In this document: positions 39,769 to 50,809 of the stretch, piece by piece
Layout of the letters: the number at the start of each line of letters is the position of its first letter
Numbering within the stretch: position 1 is the stretch's first letter
Source of the DNA: Aurantiochytrium sp. KH105
Taxonomy: Eukaryota; Sar; Bigyra; Thraustochytrida; Thraustochytriidae
Reading direction: 5' to 3'
Assembly (NCBI GenBank): GCA_003116975.1
Contig: BGKB01000024.1
Coordinates: forward strand, 62,001-126,000
DNA: 64,000 bases
Translations under genes and position numbers: made by a program
Notes under the pieces: generated by a model
Seen by the model: the letters and a program-made list of their open reading frames with translations, nothing else
Database searches by the model: none
What the model was told of the DNA's origin: nothing

Positions 39769-41107
39769 CTTGTTTTCCTTCTTTCTTGCCTCTAATAACG
39801 CGCGGTGTGTGCACGTGCTCGCGCCGCGCTTCCTTTCCGCTAGCCAGCGCCTAGGCCCTCCTACGCGCAGCGCAGCGCAGCGCGTACGGCGCCTCGCTCG
39901 CTGCTCTGCCCGACCCCGCCTTCTCCGCCTTCTCCGCCGCCTCCTCCGCGCCGGCCGCGGCCGCGACCGCGACCTCGACCTCGCGCGAGACGCGGCGCCG
40001 CGGCGCCCCGGGCGAGGCCTCGCGCCGGAGCCGCGAGCAGAGAAGAGCAGAGGCCGGGATGAGCGAGGCGGGGAGCGAGGGAGCGAGGGAGAGGTGTGCC
40101 AGCCAAGGAGGCTCCCGCGCTCGACGCTCTCTTCTCGCCGAGGCCTCTCGCGCGCCGTAGCGCAGCGCGGCGCGCGAGGCGCGAAGGCTCGAAGGCCGCA
40201 CAAGAGACCGGCCTCGCCGCGGCCGCCCGCGCGCGATTACAGAGCGGAGCCGAGCGGAGCGGAGCCGAGCAAAGGCACGATAACGGGCCGGCCGAGGCAG
40301 CCTCAGATAGGTTTCTCCCTCCCTCGCTCGCGAGGTCGCGCGATGTACTACTAGGGGCTCGCTCGAGCCTGCCGCTGCAGCTGCCTCGCGCTCGTCTCGC
40401 GGAGACGCGCAGGCCAGCAAGCTTCGTGAGCTTTGCAAGGTTTGCAAGCTTCGCAAGCTAGCAAGCTCGTCTGGGTTGGTTGCGAGATAGAGAAGACGAG
40501 GAGATGGAGATTGCAGCGCGTGCACGTGTGCTTGCCGCCACCTCTTGCTCTGCTGCTCTCGAGGACTACGTGTCTGCGTGTCTGCGTGCCTGGCGCGGAA
40601 GATGCGCGACCGCGAGGCCGGTTCTACTGTCTCCCCTCGCCCACGTACGTCTCGCTGCGCCACGCCGCGCGGGCGCGAGCGGACTCGGAGGGTCTTCGCT
40701 TTTTTCTTTCTTGCTTGGCGTCCTGCTCCTCCTCTGGCGCTGCTTTGCTCGCGCCTCGAGCTCCACTCGAGAGCGCCGCCTGCGCCCTCTTGCGCGCACG
40801 ACAGCCGAGGGAGCTGCGCGCGGACCTTGCGTGCCGCCTGCCCACGCAGGCCGCTCTCGCGCGTCTCCGTTGACCACACCTGGCCTCGCGATAATATGCT
40901 GTTTTGCACACGAGAGCGAGTGCATCGTGCGCTCTGCTCTTCACCCATTCCATCTCCCATTAGCGCGCTCGACCCTCGCCGCCCGAGTTTGCCCTGACTC
41001 GGCCCGCCCGCCTGGCTTGCTTCGCGCAGCCTTTGGCGCCTTCACGCCCGCCCGCTCGTCCGGCTCGAGGACGGCGAGCCTCCGCGGGGCCCGGTCCTGG
41101 TTTCCGC

Positions 41108-41163
41108 GGCACGGCACGGCATGGCACGGCACGGCATGGCATGGCGCGGCATGGCATGGCGGG
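41108..41163. repeat. GGCAC/GGCAT pentanucleotide array
   Basis: About eleven pentamers alternate between GGCAC, GGCAT and GGCGC, ending about 90 bp before the ATG of the carrier gene, within its probable 5' leader. Confidence 0.9.
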
Positions 41164-41255
41164 CATAGTATAGTATACAAGCAGCAGTAGAAAAAGGGGC
41201 CTCGTGGCAAAGCCGCAAGGAAGGGACGAAGGGCCTCCGCGCCAAGCTCGCTCGC

Positions 41256-42812
41256 ATGGGCTTCAGCGAGTTCAAGCGCCTGGGCAGGCGCCTGAGCTCC
41301 CAGGTGTTTGGCGCCGACGAGGACGACTTCGACGCCGACGCCGACTACAACTACCGAGGGCACGGCGACGGCGGCGGCGGCGGCGATGATGAGGGGGGTA
41401 CAGAGCACGGCCCTCGCGGGAGCGATCTCCAGGCCATGGACCCGGAGACCGTCAAGCGCAAGCGCGCCGCGCGCGTGCGCAGACGATGGCGGGAAGCCAT
41501 TCGGAAAGTCGTCGCATTGAACCGCTTCATCAAGACCGTCGGCCCCGCACGCAGGCACGAAAGCTGGGCGCGTGCCAAAGCCCGGCAGCTCGTCTCTGCG
41601 GTCATTTGCGCTGTGATCACAAGTCCTCTCGATGTGATGCAGTCGCGCGCCTTTGTGTGCAAACAGCCAGTCTTCCTCTCTCCATGGACCGAACTGATCG
41701 TAGCGCAAGCGGCTCCACTTTCTGCCACTTATGCTCTGCTCGAGCAACTCGTCCCACGGGCTTCGACCAATGCCTCTGCGGCGGTCACAAAGTCACGCTA
41801 CTTTGGGGGCTCGCTAGGCCATGCAGTCTCGGCCACCGCGCGCCATGTGCTGCATTTGCTTCTAATGTACCCCCTCCAAGTTGCCTTCACCCGACTCGCC
41901 GTCAACGGGCAGCCTGTGCGTGCCACGCTTACCTCACTGTCGCCTCAGCTCTACAATGGGCTATCCGCCTGTTTGGCCATCGAGGCGATCAAGGGCACTT
42001 TGTCACTCGCCCTTGACAACGTTATGGCAAGATTACCGCCCGGCACGCTGCTAAGCATCGCCTTACCACTGGCTTCGCTTCTTCCTGCCGTTCCTTCGTT
42101 TGTGATGAGCGTACGCATTTGGTCCTCAAATCCGGGCTCATTGTTCCCAGCGCAAGTAAGTCTCCCCAGTGAAGTGGCTGCGATATATGCGCAAAAGGGT
42201 CTAAGTGGATTCTTTGCAGGTTGGCGCGCCTTGTTGCTTGCCTGTCCTTTGGAGCTAGGAGGTGAATATCTGTCCAAGAAGCTTGTGCGTTGCGTCATTG
42301 GCCCATCCCCGCACGAGCGTTTCGCAGCGCAGGTCAGTCAAGTCCGTGAGACGCTCGAGCTCAAACAGCACACGCCACTGAAACTTGAGGACCCCAGCCA
42401 TCTCGAAGCGATGATTCTCATGGCCAGTCGGCACAATCGAATGCTTTTTGTGCTCATGATCAATGTCACCGAGGATTCCAAGCTCGCTGTACATGATTGT
42501 GCCACCTTTGCTCAGAATGTTGACGCCACTTTTGTCATTGCTGACGCGCGCTCGTTCGAGTCGCTGAGTAGAATCGCCTTTTCAAGCCGATTTCCCTGCT
42601 TTATTCCTGTCATGGACGGCGTCTTGGCCACGCAGCACATTATTCCGTATCGCTATGGCTACAGCCGGCAAATTGAGCGCCGCCTCCGCGCGATTGCTGT
42701 GCAAATGACCCAGGAAGCCATGCACCGTTCCACGTTTTTGCCGGCTGCGCAGCAACTGGATGAAGATGCTTTCATGGATGATCCGCACGCGGGTTCTTCC
42801 GAGATGCTCTGA
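41256..42812 (+). CDS. Degenerate mitochondrial-carrier-like protein with probable thioredoxin-like C-terminal domain
   Basis: The 518-residue protein has an acidic, Gly-rich N-terminus (20-60) and a basic patch (66-85). Three carrier-like signatures follow: SPLDVMQSR (about 123-131), YPLQVAFTR (205-213), and GLSGFFAGWRALLLACPLEL (315-334), which resembles the end of a third repeat. The classical PxDxxK/R motif is clear only in repeat 1; repeats 2 and 3 are eroded, as in atypical SLC25 members. After about residue 370 the sequence changes to an alternating strand-helix pattern: MLFVLMINV, DATFVIADARSF, then FPCFIPVMDG, which resembles the cis-Pro strand of thioredoxin folds. There is no CxxC. 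The transport substrate is unknown; the second domain is a pattern-based inference. The start ATG is clear. Confidence 0.75.
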   Translation: MGFSEFKRLGRRLSSQVFGADEDDFDADADYNYRGHGDGGGGGDDEGGTEHGPRGSDLQAMDPETVKRKRAARVRRRWREAIRKVVALNRFIKTVGPARRHESWARAKARQLVSAVICAVITSPLDVMQSRAFVCKQPVFLSPWTELIVAQAAPLSATYALLEQLVPRASTNASAAVTKSRYFGGSLGHAVSATARHVLHLLLMYPLQVAFTRLAVNGQPVRATLTSLSPQLYNGLSACLAIEAIKGTLSLALDNVMARLPPGTLLSIALPLASLLPAVPSFVMSVRIWSSNPGSLFPAQVSLPSEVAAIYAQKGLSGFFAGWRALLLACPLELGGEYLSKKLVRCVIGPSPHERFAAQVSQVRETLELKQHTPLKLEDPSHLEAMILMASRHNRMLFVLMINVTEDSKLAVHDCATFAQNVDATFVIADARSFESLSRIAFSSRFPCFIPVMDGVLATQHIIPYRYGYSRQIERRLRAIAVQMTQEAMHRSTFLPAAQQLDEDAFMDDPHAGSSEML

Positions 42813-43300
42813 TGAACAACCAAACATACATACAGGAAACAAAACATCACACAAAACAAAGCAGACAAAACAAACAAAAAACCAAACAAACAAAGCCTCT
42901 CACCTATTTTTGCCGATTTCTTTATTCTTTTCTTGATGCCGTCGAATTGATGGCCCGAAATTGAAGTACTTGGCGCATCTTTCGCCCCCAAGCCCCGACT
43001 TACGATCCCTCAATGTTCCTCACTGTTTTTTTTTCTTTTCTTTTTTTTTTTTTTGCCAAGGGAGGGAGGGAAGGTGAAGCACCAAAACCCTTTGCGCGGC
43101 GGCGGCTACGATCGATCGCGCGGCTCGTCTTGCAGGGAGCGCAACCGGGCCTGGCGGCGCGCAGAGAAGCGGCGGCCACGCGCGCGCTCTCGCTACAGCC
43201 GACGTACCCTTCCGCGACCGGCCGGTGCGCTTCTTCGCCGACATCGGACCTGCTCTTCGCTCGGGCGACGACGAGACGCAGCCCCCGAGACGACAGCACC
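42813..43300. other. Intergenic plus TAF9 5' leader
   Basis: This holds the AT-rich 3' flank of the carrier gene, a T-rich tract (about 43026-43055), then the GC-rich leader of TAF9. No separate gene is seen. Confidence 0.6.
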
Positions 43301-44568
43301 ATGGAGGATCAGTTTGTGCCGCTCAAGCCGATCTCGCACTTGTTGCGCGAAAATCAGATTGAAGACTGGGACCCTCGAGTAATGTACCAGCTGCTCGAGT
43401 TTCAATACCGTAAGTAGCTAGCCCTCCCTTTGTTGTGCGCCAACGATCTCTCGTCGCTGCAACAGATGCTGACATCCTTTGCCTCTTTCGCTTCACGTGC
43501 ACAGGGACAACAAAGAAGATCTTGAATGATGCAAAGGCACTCACGCTGCACCGCGCGCCGTCAAAGTCGGGGGATCCGCTCAGCGACAGAGACGTTCGGC
43601 TTGCACTAGAGCTCGAAAAGGAGGACAGGCCGCCACCCCATCTCATTCTCAAACCTGATGAGGTGCGAAAGTTTAACCTGACGAACCTTCCCTTTATCTC
43701 AGACGATATGGTGCGTCTCCCTTCGCGCGCTCTCATCAACGACAACTGCATTGCAGATATTATTGAGGAAGGACATCCTCGCGAACTTCAGCTCGGTTCA
43801 GGCGACAATGTGCCCGCAACGGCAGCCCCCAACATTGCTGGAAGGTACAACGTAAAGCGGGGGAAACTAGGCCGCAAGAAGCAAAAAGTGCGCCTTCCAC
43901 CTGCCGGCGATCTCGACAGGGACGAGGATGCCGATGCCCCCATGCTGGATGCTGATACAGCTCCCAAGGAGAAAGTAGAGGCGCTTCCAGCAACAGATGA
44001 CGCCACGCACGAGACTAAGGCCTCTCCCACTGCTGTTTCTGCTGCTGCTGCTGACGCAACGCAAAGCACCCCGCCAGCCGAGCCAGCTGAGGCAGCTGCC
44101 GCTCCCGCCGATTCGACTCCAGCTGCGACTTCTGCGACCACGGATGCCAACTCTGGACCCATTACAAGCACTGCAGCACAACCATCAGCACCCGCGTTAG
44201 CAGAGGGGAAATCGCCCGCAGAGGAGAAATCGACCGCACCAGGAGAAGCACCCGCAGAGGCAAAACCTGCTTTGGAGGAGGCAAAACCTGCTTTGGAGGA
44301 GGCAAAACCTGCTATGGTGGAGGAGAAACCTGCTTCAGAGGAGAAGTCTGCCACAGAGGAAAAATCTGCGTCAGAAGCGAAACCTGCTGCGGAGGCGAAA
44401 CCTGCTGCGGACGTGACACCTGCAACGGAGGACAAACCTGCTGTGGAAGAGAAAAACCCCGTAGGAGAGAAAGCCACTACAGAGGTGAAACCGGTTGTGG
44501 CGGCTCCAGAGACGAAGCCCGCTGCGGAAGCAGACGCGGCTGGAGATGCCATGGACACGACAGAGTAA
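43301..44568 (+). CDS. TAF9: Transcription factor TFIID/SAGA subunit TAF9, two exons (43301-43409, 43505-44568)
   Basis: Joining the exons gives 390 residues. Residues 1-110 form the TAF9 histone fold, with DWDPRVMYQLLEFQYR ending exon 1 and TTKKILNDAKALTLH starting exon 2, then DRDVRLALELEKEDRPPP, which corresponds to the conserved DVRLAIQ region. The conserved post-fold segment NLPFISDDMVRLP and the APNIAGRYNV motif follow. The remaining roughly 200 residues are low complexity, Ala/Pro/Glu/Lys-rich, with repeated EEAKPA and EEKPA units. TAF9 pairs with TAF6 in TFIID and SAGA-type complexes in the nucleus. The ATG is the first within the domain-bearing frame; upstream in-frame sequence begins at a non-ATG codon and reads as leader. 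The intron splits an Arg codon and restores the family sequence exactly. Confidence 0.92.
43410..43504 (+). other. Intron of TAF9 (95 bp)
   Basis: It begins GTAAGTAG after the first base of an Arg codon and ends GTGCACAG. Splicing joins the two halves of the TAF9 histone fold in frame; without it the fold would be broken. Confidence 0.92.
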
Positions 44569-45026
44569 TAGTATTTGTTTGACCCTCATTTTGGTTTTTG
44601 ACACGATTAGAAGCTTGAAATTTCACTCTGTGTCAATCAGATGGTGAAAAGCTTGTCACCATGTTTCTTGAGACTCACAGAGAAAAACCGAAAGGAATCG
44701 CGGATCAAGTGTCTGCGTGCAGATCCTCTGGCTGAGTTACTTTTTAGACCTTCATATTTCGATCACAAAAAGAATGCATCGGAAGTCTACTTTTCGTTAT
44801 TATACCTAATGCCTTGGGCCTCCACCACTCCAACCTTGCTTGTTGGCTTCATGACTTTGGCAATTGGTGAACGGTCCCATCGTGACACCTTCTCATTCAC
44901 AGGAGCCCCAGTCTCCTTGCTCACGCGCCCGCACAGACCACACTGACCTGACTGTGTCGCCTGCCTAATGTAAAGAGTGTGCACCTTGTAGCCTACCAAC
45001 GTAGTCAACGGCTTGATTGCAAAGGC
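44569..45026. other. Intergenic between TAF9 and TTLL
   Basis: It contains a 101-codon ATG ORF (44641-44946) with no resemblance to any family, more likely chance than a gene. No repeats of note. Confidence 0.55.
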
Positions 45027-46829
45027 ATGACGGAGAGAAATAAAGTGCGGTCCAAAGCGACAATGACGGACGGGGTACTTCGCGTGTGCGAGTCGTGCCC
45101 GCTGCCCGTGCGGCAGGAGGCGTTGTCCCGTGGCTGGCGTGTCGTCGGTCCAGGTTCGACAGAAGATGAGGTCTCGGGCAGCCAAGCAAGCCAGCCTGCG
45201 TCAGAGCGTCGGCGCAAAACGAGACGCGGGCGGGTTGGGGTCGCAGAGACCCCTCCAGCGGGCAGCCGGGTCTTCGAGCTGTACTGGCGCAACTCGAGGT
45301 TCACAAAGTCCGAATTTAAGACAGGCCATGATCGAGCCGGACGCATGAACCACTTCCCACACACCAAGTGCCTCACGAAGAAGGACCTTCTTATTCACGC
45401 AATGCGCAAGATGCGCGCTGTGCATGGCAAGATTTATGACTTTTTGCCCATGAGCTTTATTCTCCCGTCAGAGTACACCAAATTTGTACACGCATACGCC
45501 GCAGAAGACGATGATCAGGTCTGTGCTTCCGCAAACAAGTCAATTGAAGGACACTCAGGTGATAAAAGTGCAGGTCGAGCGGTTTGGATCTGTAAACCTT
45601 CGGACTTGTCGCGCGGACGCAAGATTTTTCTCATCAAAGACCTCTCCGATCTTCATTATGACCAGCAATACGTGGTCCAGCGCTACGTTCCTAATCCGTT
45701 GACAATTGGCGGATACAAGGTGGACTTGCGCGTTTACATTCTCGTCACAAGCATGCAGCCGCTGCGTGTTCACATCTTTCGCAATGGTCTCGCGCGTTTT
45801 GGCACGGTAAAGTACGACGACAAAATGCAGGACATTGACAACTTGTTTTCTCATCTTACAAACAGCAGCATCAACAAGCTATCGAATACGTTCGATCACG
45901 ACAAGGAAGTGATTGGGTCAGGGTCGAAATGGGATTTTGGCGCGCTGCGGGAATGGTTCAAGAGCAATCAGCTCGGCGAAGCGGCATTCGCCACATTGTG
46001 GGCGAGAATCTGCGATATAAGTCTGTGCACGATCCTTACGGCCCTGTCGTCCAAGCCGGTGAGTTCATCGTGTTTCGAACTCTTTGGTTTTGATATCCTC
46101 GTCGATGCGGCGTTGCGTCCCTGGCTGCTCGAGGTAAACTGTGCTCCGGCGCTTTCTATTGACGGTTCGACCGACCGTCGCGTCAAAGAGCCTCTTATTC
46201 GCGCTGTGTACGACCTCGTTCAGCAGCAACAACCTGTTGTAACAACAAACCGACGCCGTGGCCTCCGTGCCATCGCGTCAAAGAACTCGAAATTGCGTCC
46301 TGCATCAGGTAAGACTCGCATCTGTCCTCTGCCCAACGCAGGCCTTCCGCCGCGACCTGCCACGGCAGTTGCCGGACAAAAACAAAAGAAACCTGGTACT
46401 GGTGCTAGTGCTGGTGCTGCAACGACGATGACGACGACGATAACAAGGAGCTCGTGTGTCAACAATAATGACGACGAAGAAACCCGAAGGTTGGGAGAAA
46501 TCAGCCAAGAGGGCCAACGAGGCGCCTCGGGAGACGACAGCGGAACGGAGAATTTGCGTGCAATGGCCACATCCAGCGTAGGGGGCCAAAACGATGACAA
46601 CGACTACAAAGACGACGACGACGACGATTTATCGCGGTTTGATTGCATCTTCCCCTTTGACGAAACGACAGCGCAAGCAGCCCTGCTCATGGCCACGTGC
46701 CAAGGCCAAGCATCGCAGCGCAAGCTTGCGGAGGCAGTTCGAATCATCGTGCAACAAATCCGCAAAAGGCGACGCGGCGCGATGCAAGCCGAGTGCGCCG
46801 TCTCCACCGAGGTCACGGCCTCCCGCTAG
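45027..46829 (+). CDS. Tubulin-tyrosine-ligase-like protein, TTLL2-like (tubulin polyglutamylase candidate)
   Basis: About 600 residues from the ATG at 45027 (a second ATG at 45063 is equally possible). The central ATP-grasp TTL domain shows NHFPHTKCLTKKDLL, ICKPSDLSRGRKIFL (about 188-202), YVVQRYVPNPLTIGGYKVDLR (about 213-233), HLTNSSINK, and FELFGFDILVDAALRPWLLE followed by EVNCAPAL (about 369-376). The phrase KPSDLSRGR is typical of the TTLL2-like branch. These enzymes add glutamate or related side chains to tubulin, mainly in axonemes and basal bodies. The C-terminal 200 residues are disordered, with an acidic DDDDDLSRFD patch. Exact modification chemistry cannot be told from this sequence. 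Together with CEP76 it implies a flagellated stage. Confidence 0.9.
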   Translation: MTERNKVRSKATMTDGVLRVCESCPLPVRQEALSRGWRVVGPGSTEDEVSGSQASQPASERRRKTRRGRVGVAETPPAGSRVFELYWRNSRFTKSEFKTGHDRAGRMNHFPHTKCLTKKDLLIHAMRKMRAVHGKIYDFLPMSFILPSEYTKFVHAYAAEDDDQVCASANKSIEGHSGDKSAGRAVWICKPSDLSRGRKIFLIKDLSDLHYDQQYVVQRYVPNPLTIGGYKVDLRVYILVTSMQPLRVHIFRNGLARFGTVKYDDKMQDIDNLFSHLTNSSINKLSNTFDHDKEVIGSGSKWDFGALREWFKSNQLGEAAFATLWARICDISLCTILTALSSKPVSSSCFELFGFDILVDAALRPWLLEVNCAPALSIDGSTDRRVKEPLIRAVYDLVQQQQPVVTTNRRRGLRAIASKNSKLRPASGKTRICPLPNAGLPPRPATAVAGQKQKKPGTGASAGAATTMTTTITRSSCVNNNDDEETRRLGEISQEGQRGASGDDSGTENLRAMATSSVGGQNDDNDYKDDDDDDLSRFDCIFPFDETTAQAALLMATCQGQASQRKLAEAVRIIVQQIRKRRRGAMQAECAVSTEVTASR

Positions 46830-46977
46830 ACCTTGTTCACGGTCCAGGTCTCCTCTACTCTCCGTCGCTCTGTGACCGACAAACGCGCAGAGGGCCTTGT
46901 CATGTAACCATGGTGAGTTTCCGTGAACCTCGACTTGCGGCGGCGTGCGTGCCTGCAGGCTATTTTTAGCCCAGGGC

Positions 46978-49900
46978 CTAAAGCACAGACTGTGCAGGGA
47001 TGGGCGCAGATGCGTCGAGCGGGACGACCTCGTGAAAGTGGTTAAAATTGATGACGATTTTCTCCGGTTTCTTCTCGTCCGGACCGAAACACTCACGGAA
47101 CCAGTGATTGTACATGATGTCGTCCATCGTGTACGAGTGGCGGGCCTGGAACGTGGCCGAGGACTGCGCCTCAATTCCCTCAACAATGACGATAATCTCG
47201 AGCTCAGATGCCTCGATAAAATTTTGAATTGATTGCTTGACGTCCTTGACATGCTTTTCCATAGGGTGCAAAGAAGAACCCTGGCGCACACGCGGCCCGG
47301 ATGCCGAAGATTCGCGCACGTTGGCCTCGACCTCGCGACGTTCGTTTTCGCCAGACTCCCGCACCACGCGATCACGGGAAATCAACGCCTCAACATCGAG
47401 GCCCGCATGCCCCGACGGTTTGTTAATGTTCGAGAGCTCCTTTAGGCGCTCATCCGTGGTACCTCGAACTTGACTCAGCTTGACTGTCTTGTGATGGTGG
47501 ATGCGGCGCGAGGTGCCTCGACGAACTTGGTCTTGATATGCCTTTTCCATTCTCTGGTGCATGCTGCTGGGCCGCGAACTGCTGTGATAGTGGCTTGTGC
47601 TGCGTCTCTGGCTTTGCGAGCTCTGTCGAGAGTCTTCGCGAGCGCGATCGCTCGCGAAAAGGGAGTGCAGAGAGCGGATGCTGTCCTGGCCTGAAGGTCG
47701 GGCCGGCGGGTCCTCGACGCTGTTTTGCGGCCGCGCCGGGAGCGACCTTGTCTTCTCGATCTGGTCCGGATCACTTTCGAAAAAGTTGACCTTGTGCGAA
47801 GACGAAGTCTCTGTCGTGGCATCGTCGCCGTCTTTGCTCTGTTGTTCGCTCTCGAGAGCATCGCTGGCGGGTTCCGTATGCTCGGATCGCAGACGAGGTC
47901 GCAAAATAGGTAGCGGGGCGCTTGGGTCCTTGGCATCGTCTGCCTCCGAGCTGATATCGTCGTAGTGGTCATCATCTTCGTCCTTGTTGTCGTCGTCGTT
48001 GGGATGATAGTCGTCATCTTTAACAGCGTTCTGGGAGCGAGCAGGGCCCTTGGATGAATGTCCAGAGCGACTCGACGTGGATGACGAGGTGGACGGTGAA
48101 GCCAAGGTTCGCGATGCAGACTCGGGCTCTACTGCGTCCAAGACAGACAGAGCAACAGTGGGCGGCGGGGGCAGCGAGCGCTTGGCTCGGGGCGCACGGT
48201 TGCCATCGGCGGGAGAGGCGGAAGCGTCCTCTTTCTTTGCATCATCGTCCTCTTTCTTTGCATCATCGTCCTCTTCTCCGTTCTTTGCGTCGTCATCGTC
48301 ATCGTCGTCGTCGTCGTCGTCGTCTTCTTTCTTTTCCTCATTCTCTTCTTCGTCATTATCATCATCGCTTTCGCTGTAATATGCACCCTCTAGGTATTGC
48401 TGATACCGGATATGGCGCAAAAGGTGCTCATCGGTATAAAACGTCGTTCCGCAAACCGGACACTGCGCGCCGTTGCGTCCAGCAACAGCTGCATCTGCCT
48501 CTCGAAGATTGACGTTGGGGTATCGATAGCGATTGGCCTGATTGTGCACAAAGCCATCGTCGTGCGTTTGCCAGTGTTCACGACGCAATGTGGGTGGCAA
48601 AAGAGGGCTCCATTGATCAATTTCGTGCACGACGGTGCAGGGAACGCTCAAGAACAGATTGGCCCCGAGCTCATCGTCGGGGTTGATGAGACGCATGTGC
48701 CGCGTCTGGAAATTTGCCGTCGTGTTGCCGTCGCTTTCGTTCATGACAACGTAGCAGCGAACGTGCGCTTCGACAATGGGGGCATGCATGTCGAGGTCAT
48801 AGCACTGAAAGGAAAAGAAGAACTTGCCATTGCGATGAATGATGCAGGCCTTGTCACTGAAAATGACCTGGTGGCTACGCGTGTCGGCGCGGCCGACGCG
48901 CATGACAACGAGAGAAATGCAAAGGGCATTGAGAAGGACTCCGAAGAAGCATTGCCACCAGATAATGGTGGGGAGCTGAAAGCAGCCTCGCCAAAAGGCG
49001 CCTTCGTGACTGTCAGGGAGCCCAAACCCTGAGGTAGCGGCGGTTTCGAGGGCAAAGGCAAAAGCCATTTGAAACGGATGCTTACCGGTCTCGGAAGTAT
49101 CAACGATGTCTAGCGCGCAAGTCTCGTTGAAAGGATCATTGAACAGCGAGTAGAGCCCGGCAAAGACGAGTAGGTAGGCCGTGTAAATAAAAATGAGACC
49201 AATAAAGAGAATGTGAGTGCGCTGTGTAAGCGTCCGATGAAACCAATCGTCTCGGTAGAGGACAAAGATATCGCGCAAGGTATTTTGCGAGCCGACCTGG
49301 TCGATCTTGAGTTCTCCAGAACTTTGATGATACCACTGGTCTCTGAGAATGATGCGGCGGGACCAGCTCACATCCGGATCTTCGCTGACGTCAGACATGG
49401 TGAACTCACTTGACGTCAATGAATCCTGACCAACGCTCTGTCTGTGGTGGTGGTGGTGGTGGTGGTGGTGGTGGTGCTGACCATGATGGTTGTGATGTGT
49501 GTGGTGGTTGGCCGCAAGCAAGTTGGAAATGGATCTGACGCGTTTCAGATTTGACGAGAGGATGGACGAGAATGATGATTGTGAAGACAGCGTCGCGGCG
49601 GACCCAAGTCGGCCTCGACGCAAGGTGATGACGTTTGGGGACCGGGGTGAGCTTGATAGCTGGCTCTCCACGTCGTCTTCATCGTTGTCGTCCGCGGGCT
49701 CGGCTGAAGACGACGGACGCTTTGGGAGACTGAACCATCGTCGAGAACGAGGGGCCGAAGTCACGGTATCCCCTCGTTTGTGTGCGCGTTGCATCCGATG
49801 GAGCGCGCCACGTTTGCTGTCGCCGCAAGTCGAGCAAGAATCAGAGCTCATGAGCCGTCTGCGACTCTGTTCGGGTCCAGGACCTCGCGTGGTGCTGCTA

Positions 49901-50018
49901 CTGGCATCTTTGCCTTGTCGAGGAGCAGCATTCGCTCGATCTGCAAAGAGACCATTCAATGCCGAGGCACCCGTTGCGCCTCGTGCTCCATCTCTACCGC
50001 GAGGGGAGCTCGGCCCAC

Positions 50019-50049
<31 letters not shown>

Positions 50050-50445
50050 CGTAGCAGATGCACCGGCAGGGCCTCCACGACTCGAAGAGCGGGGCTTTCC
50101 TCGAGGCGTGGACCCCCGTGTTGGGTTTCGTCTATCGACTCCATTCCACGCGGTAAAGCTCGATCTTCGACTACCGTGGGAAAAGGGCGTGTGCTCGAGC
50201 ACTTCCTCGTCCTCTTCTTCGGCCGCCCGACGTTGCCGTCTGCGTGCTGCGCGGTGACTGGGGACGCCCTCCTCTTCGTCGAGGTCGTCTTCGTCCAGTG
50301 GCGTCGGGACGCGCACGCGGACATCGTCCCCATTACCGCTACCGCCGCCGCCGCCGCCGCCGTCGCCGCTGCTGCCGCGGCCTCGCCTCCTCTCTCCGCC
50401 GCCGCCGCCGCCGCCGCTGCGAGCGCCTCCGCGCCCGGACATCAT
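46978..50445 (-). CDS. Inward-rectifier K+ channel (Kir) with long disordered N-terminus and large insertion in the cytoplasmic domain
   Basis: The 1155-residue protein begins with about 370 disordered residues (Gly, Ala and Ser runs; eleven His near 335). The Kir core follows: IILRDQWYH, TM1 (about 409-431), a pore helix and filter ALETAATSGFG (filter residues 471-475), TM2 (about 487-517) and the cytoplasmic start VIFSDKACIIHRNGKFFFSFQ and IVEAHVRCYVV. The conserved end strand ATFQARHSYTMDDIMYNHWF appears only near residue 1110. Between these lie hundreds of extra residues: a C2H2-like CPVCGTTFYTDEHLLRH (662-678) and long acidic and Ser-rich stretches. Kir channels conduct K+ across membranes and are PIP2-gated. 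The filter Thr-Ser-Gly-Phe-Gly departs from the usual Thr-Ile-Gly-Tyr-Gly, and Asn sits at the TM2 rectification position. Two adjacent ATGs lie at the start. Confidence 0.88.
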
Positions 50446-50711
50446 CGGGGAGCGCTCTTCGACCCGGTCCTTGGATGGATGTTTGGATTTCTAAAAAGCA
50501 CCTAGTAGGCCTAGTACCACTTCAAGCGGTTTATGAAGGAGACGCTGGACCTGGAGTGCCAACTTGGAGAAGATGTCGCTCGCAGGGAGCAGAGGGACGA
50601 ACGAGGCGAGTACTGGCCTTATGTATGACTCGGAATGAAGTCGGACGCCCACGACAAAAAACTGCGTTGAAGGACAGCCAGCGTGCCCTCTTTTTTCACA
50701 ACGAAAAATTT

Positions 50712-50809
50712 AAAGCTCATGTCGAGCGATTCGAGCTATGCGACAAAGAATGCAATCAAAACGACCCGGAGAGACCGAAATTGAAAGCTCATGTCGAGTG
50801 CTTCGAGCT
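50712..50809. repeat. Imperfect 26-bp direct repeat pair
   Basis: Copies at 50712-50737 and 50784-50809 differ at two positions; each begins AAAGCTCATGTCGAG and ends TTCGAGCT. In one frame they read as a repeated KAHVExFELC phrase. Confidence 0.8.

Larger units (their letters stand above)
39388..41255. other. Divergent intergenic region, 1.9 kb, repeat-rich
   Basis: The promoters of the phosphodiesterase-like gene (-) and the carrier gene (+) must lie here. It contains the TTTC tract (39703-39768), scattered GCAAGCTT/GCAAGCTC repeats (about 40418-40470) and the GGCAC/GGCAT run (41108-41163). No gene is supported. Confidence 0.65.

Noticed and set aside
39388-40203. 272-residue upstream extension of the phosphodiesterase-like protein
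   Set aside because: It would begin at a non-ATG codon and translate the GAAA microsatellite as Lys/Glu/Arg repeats.
44641-44946. 101-codon ATG ORF between TAF9 and TTLL
   Set aside because: No resemblance to any family and it lies in an AT-rich 3' flank; chance is the simpler explanation.
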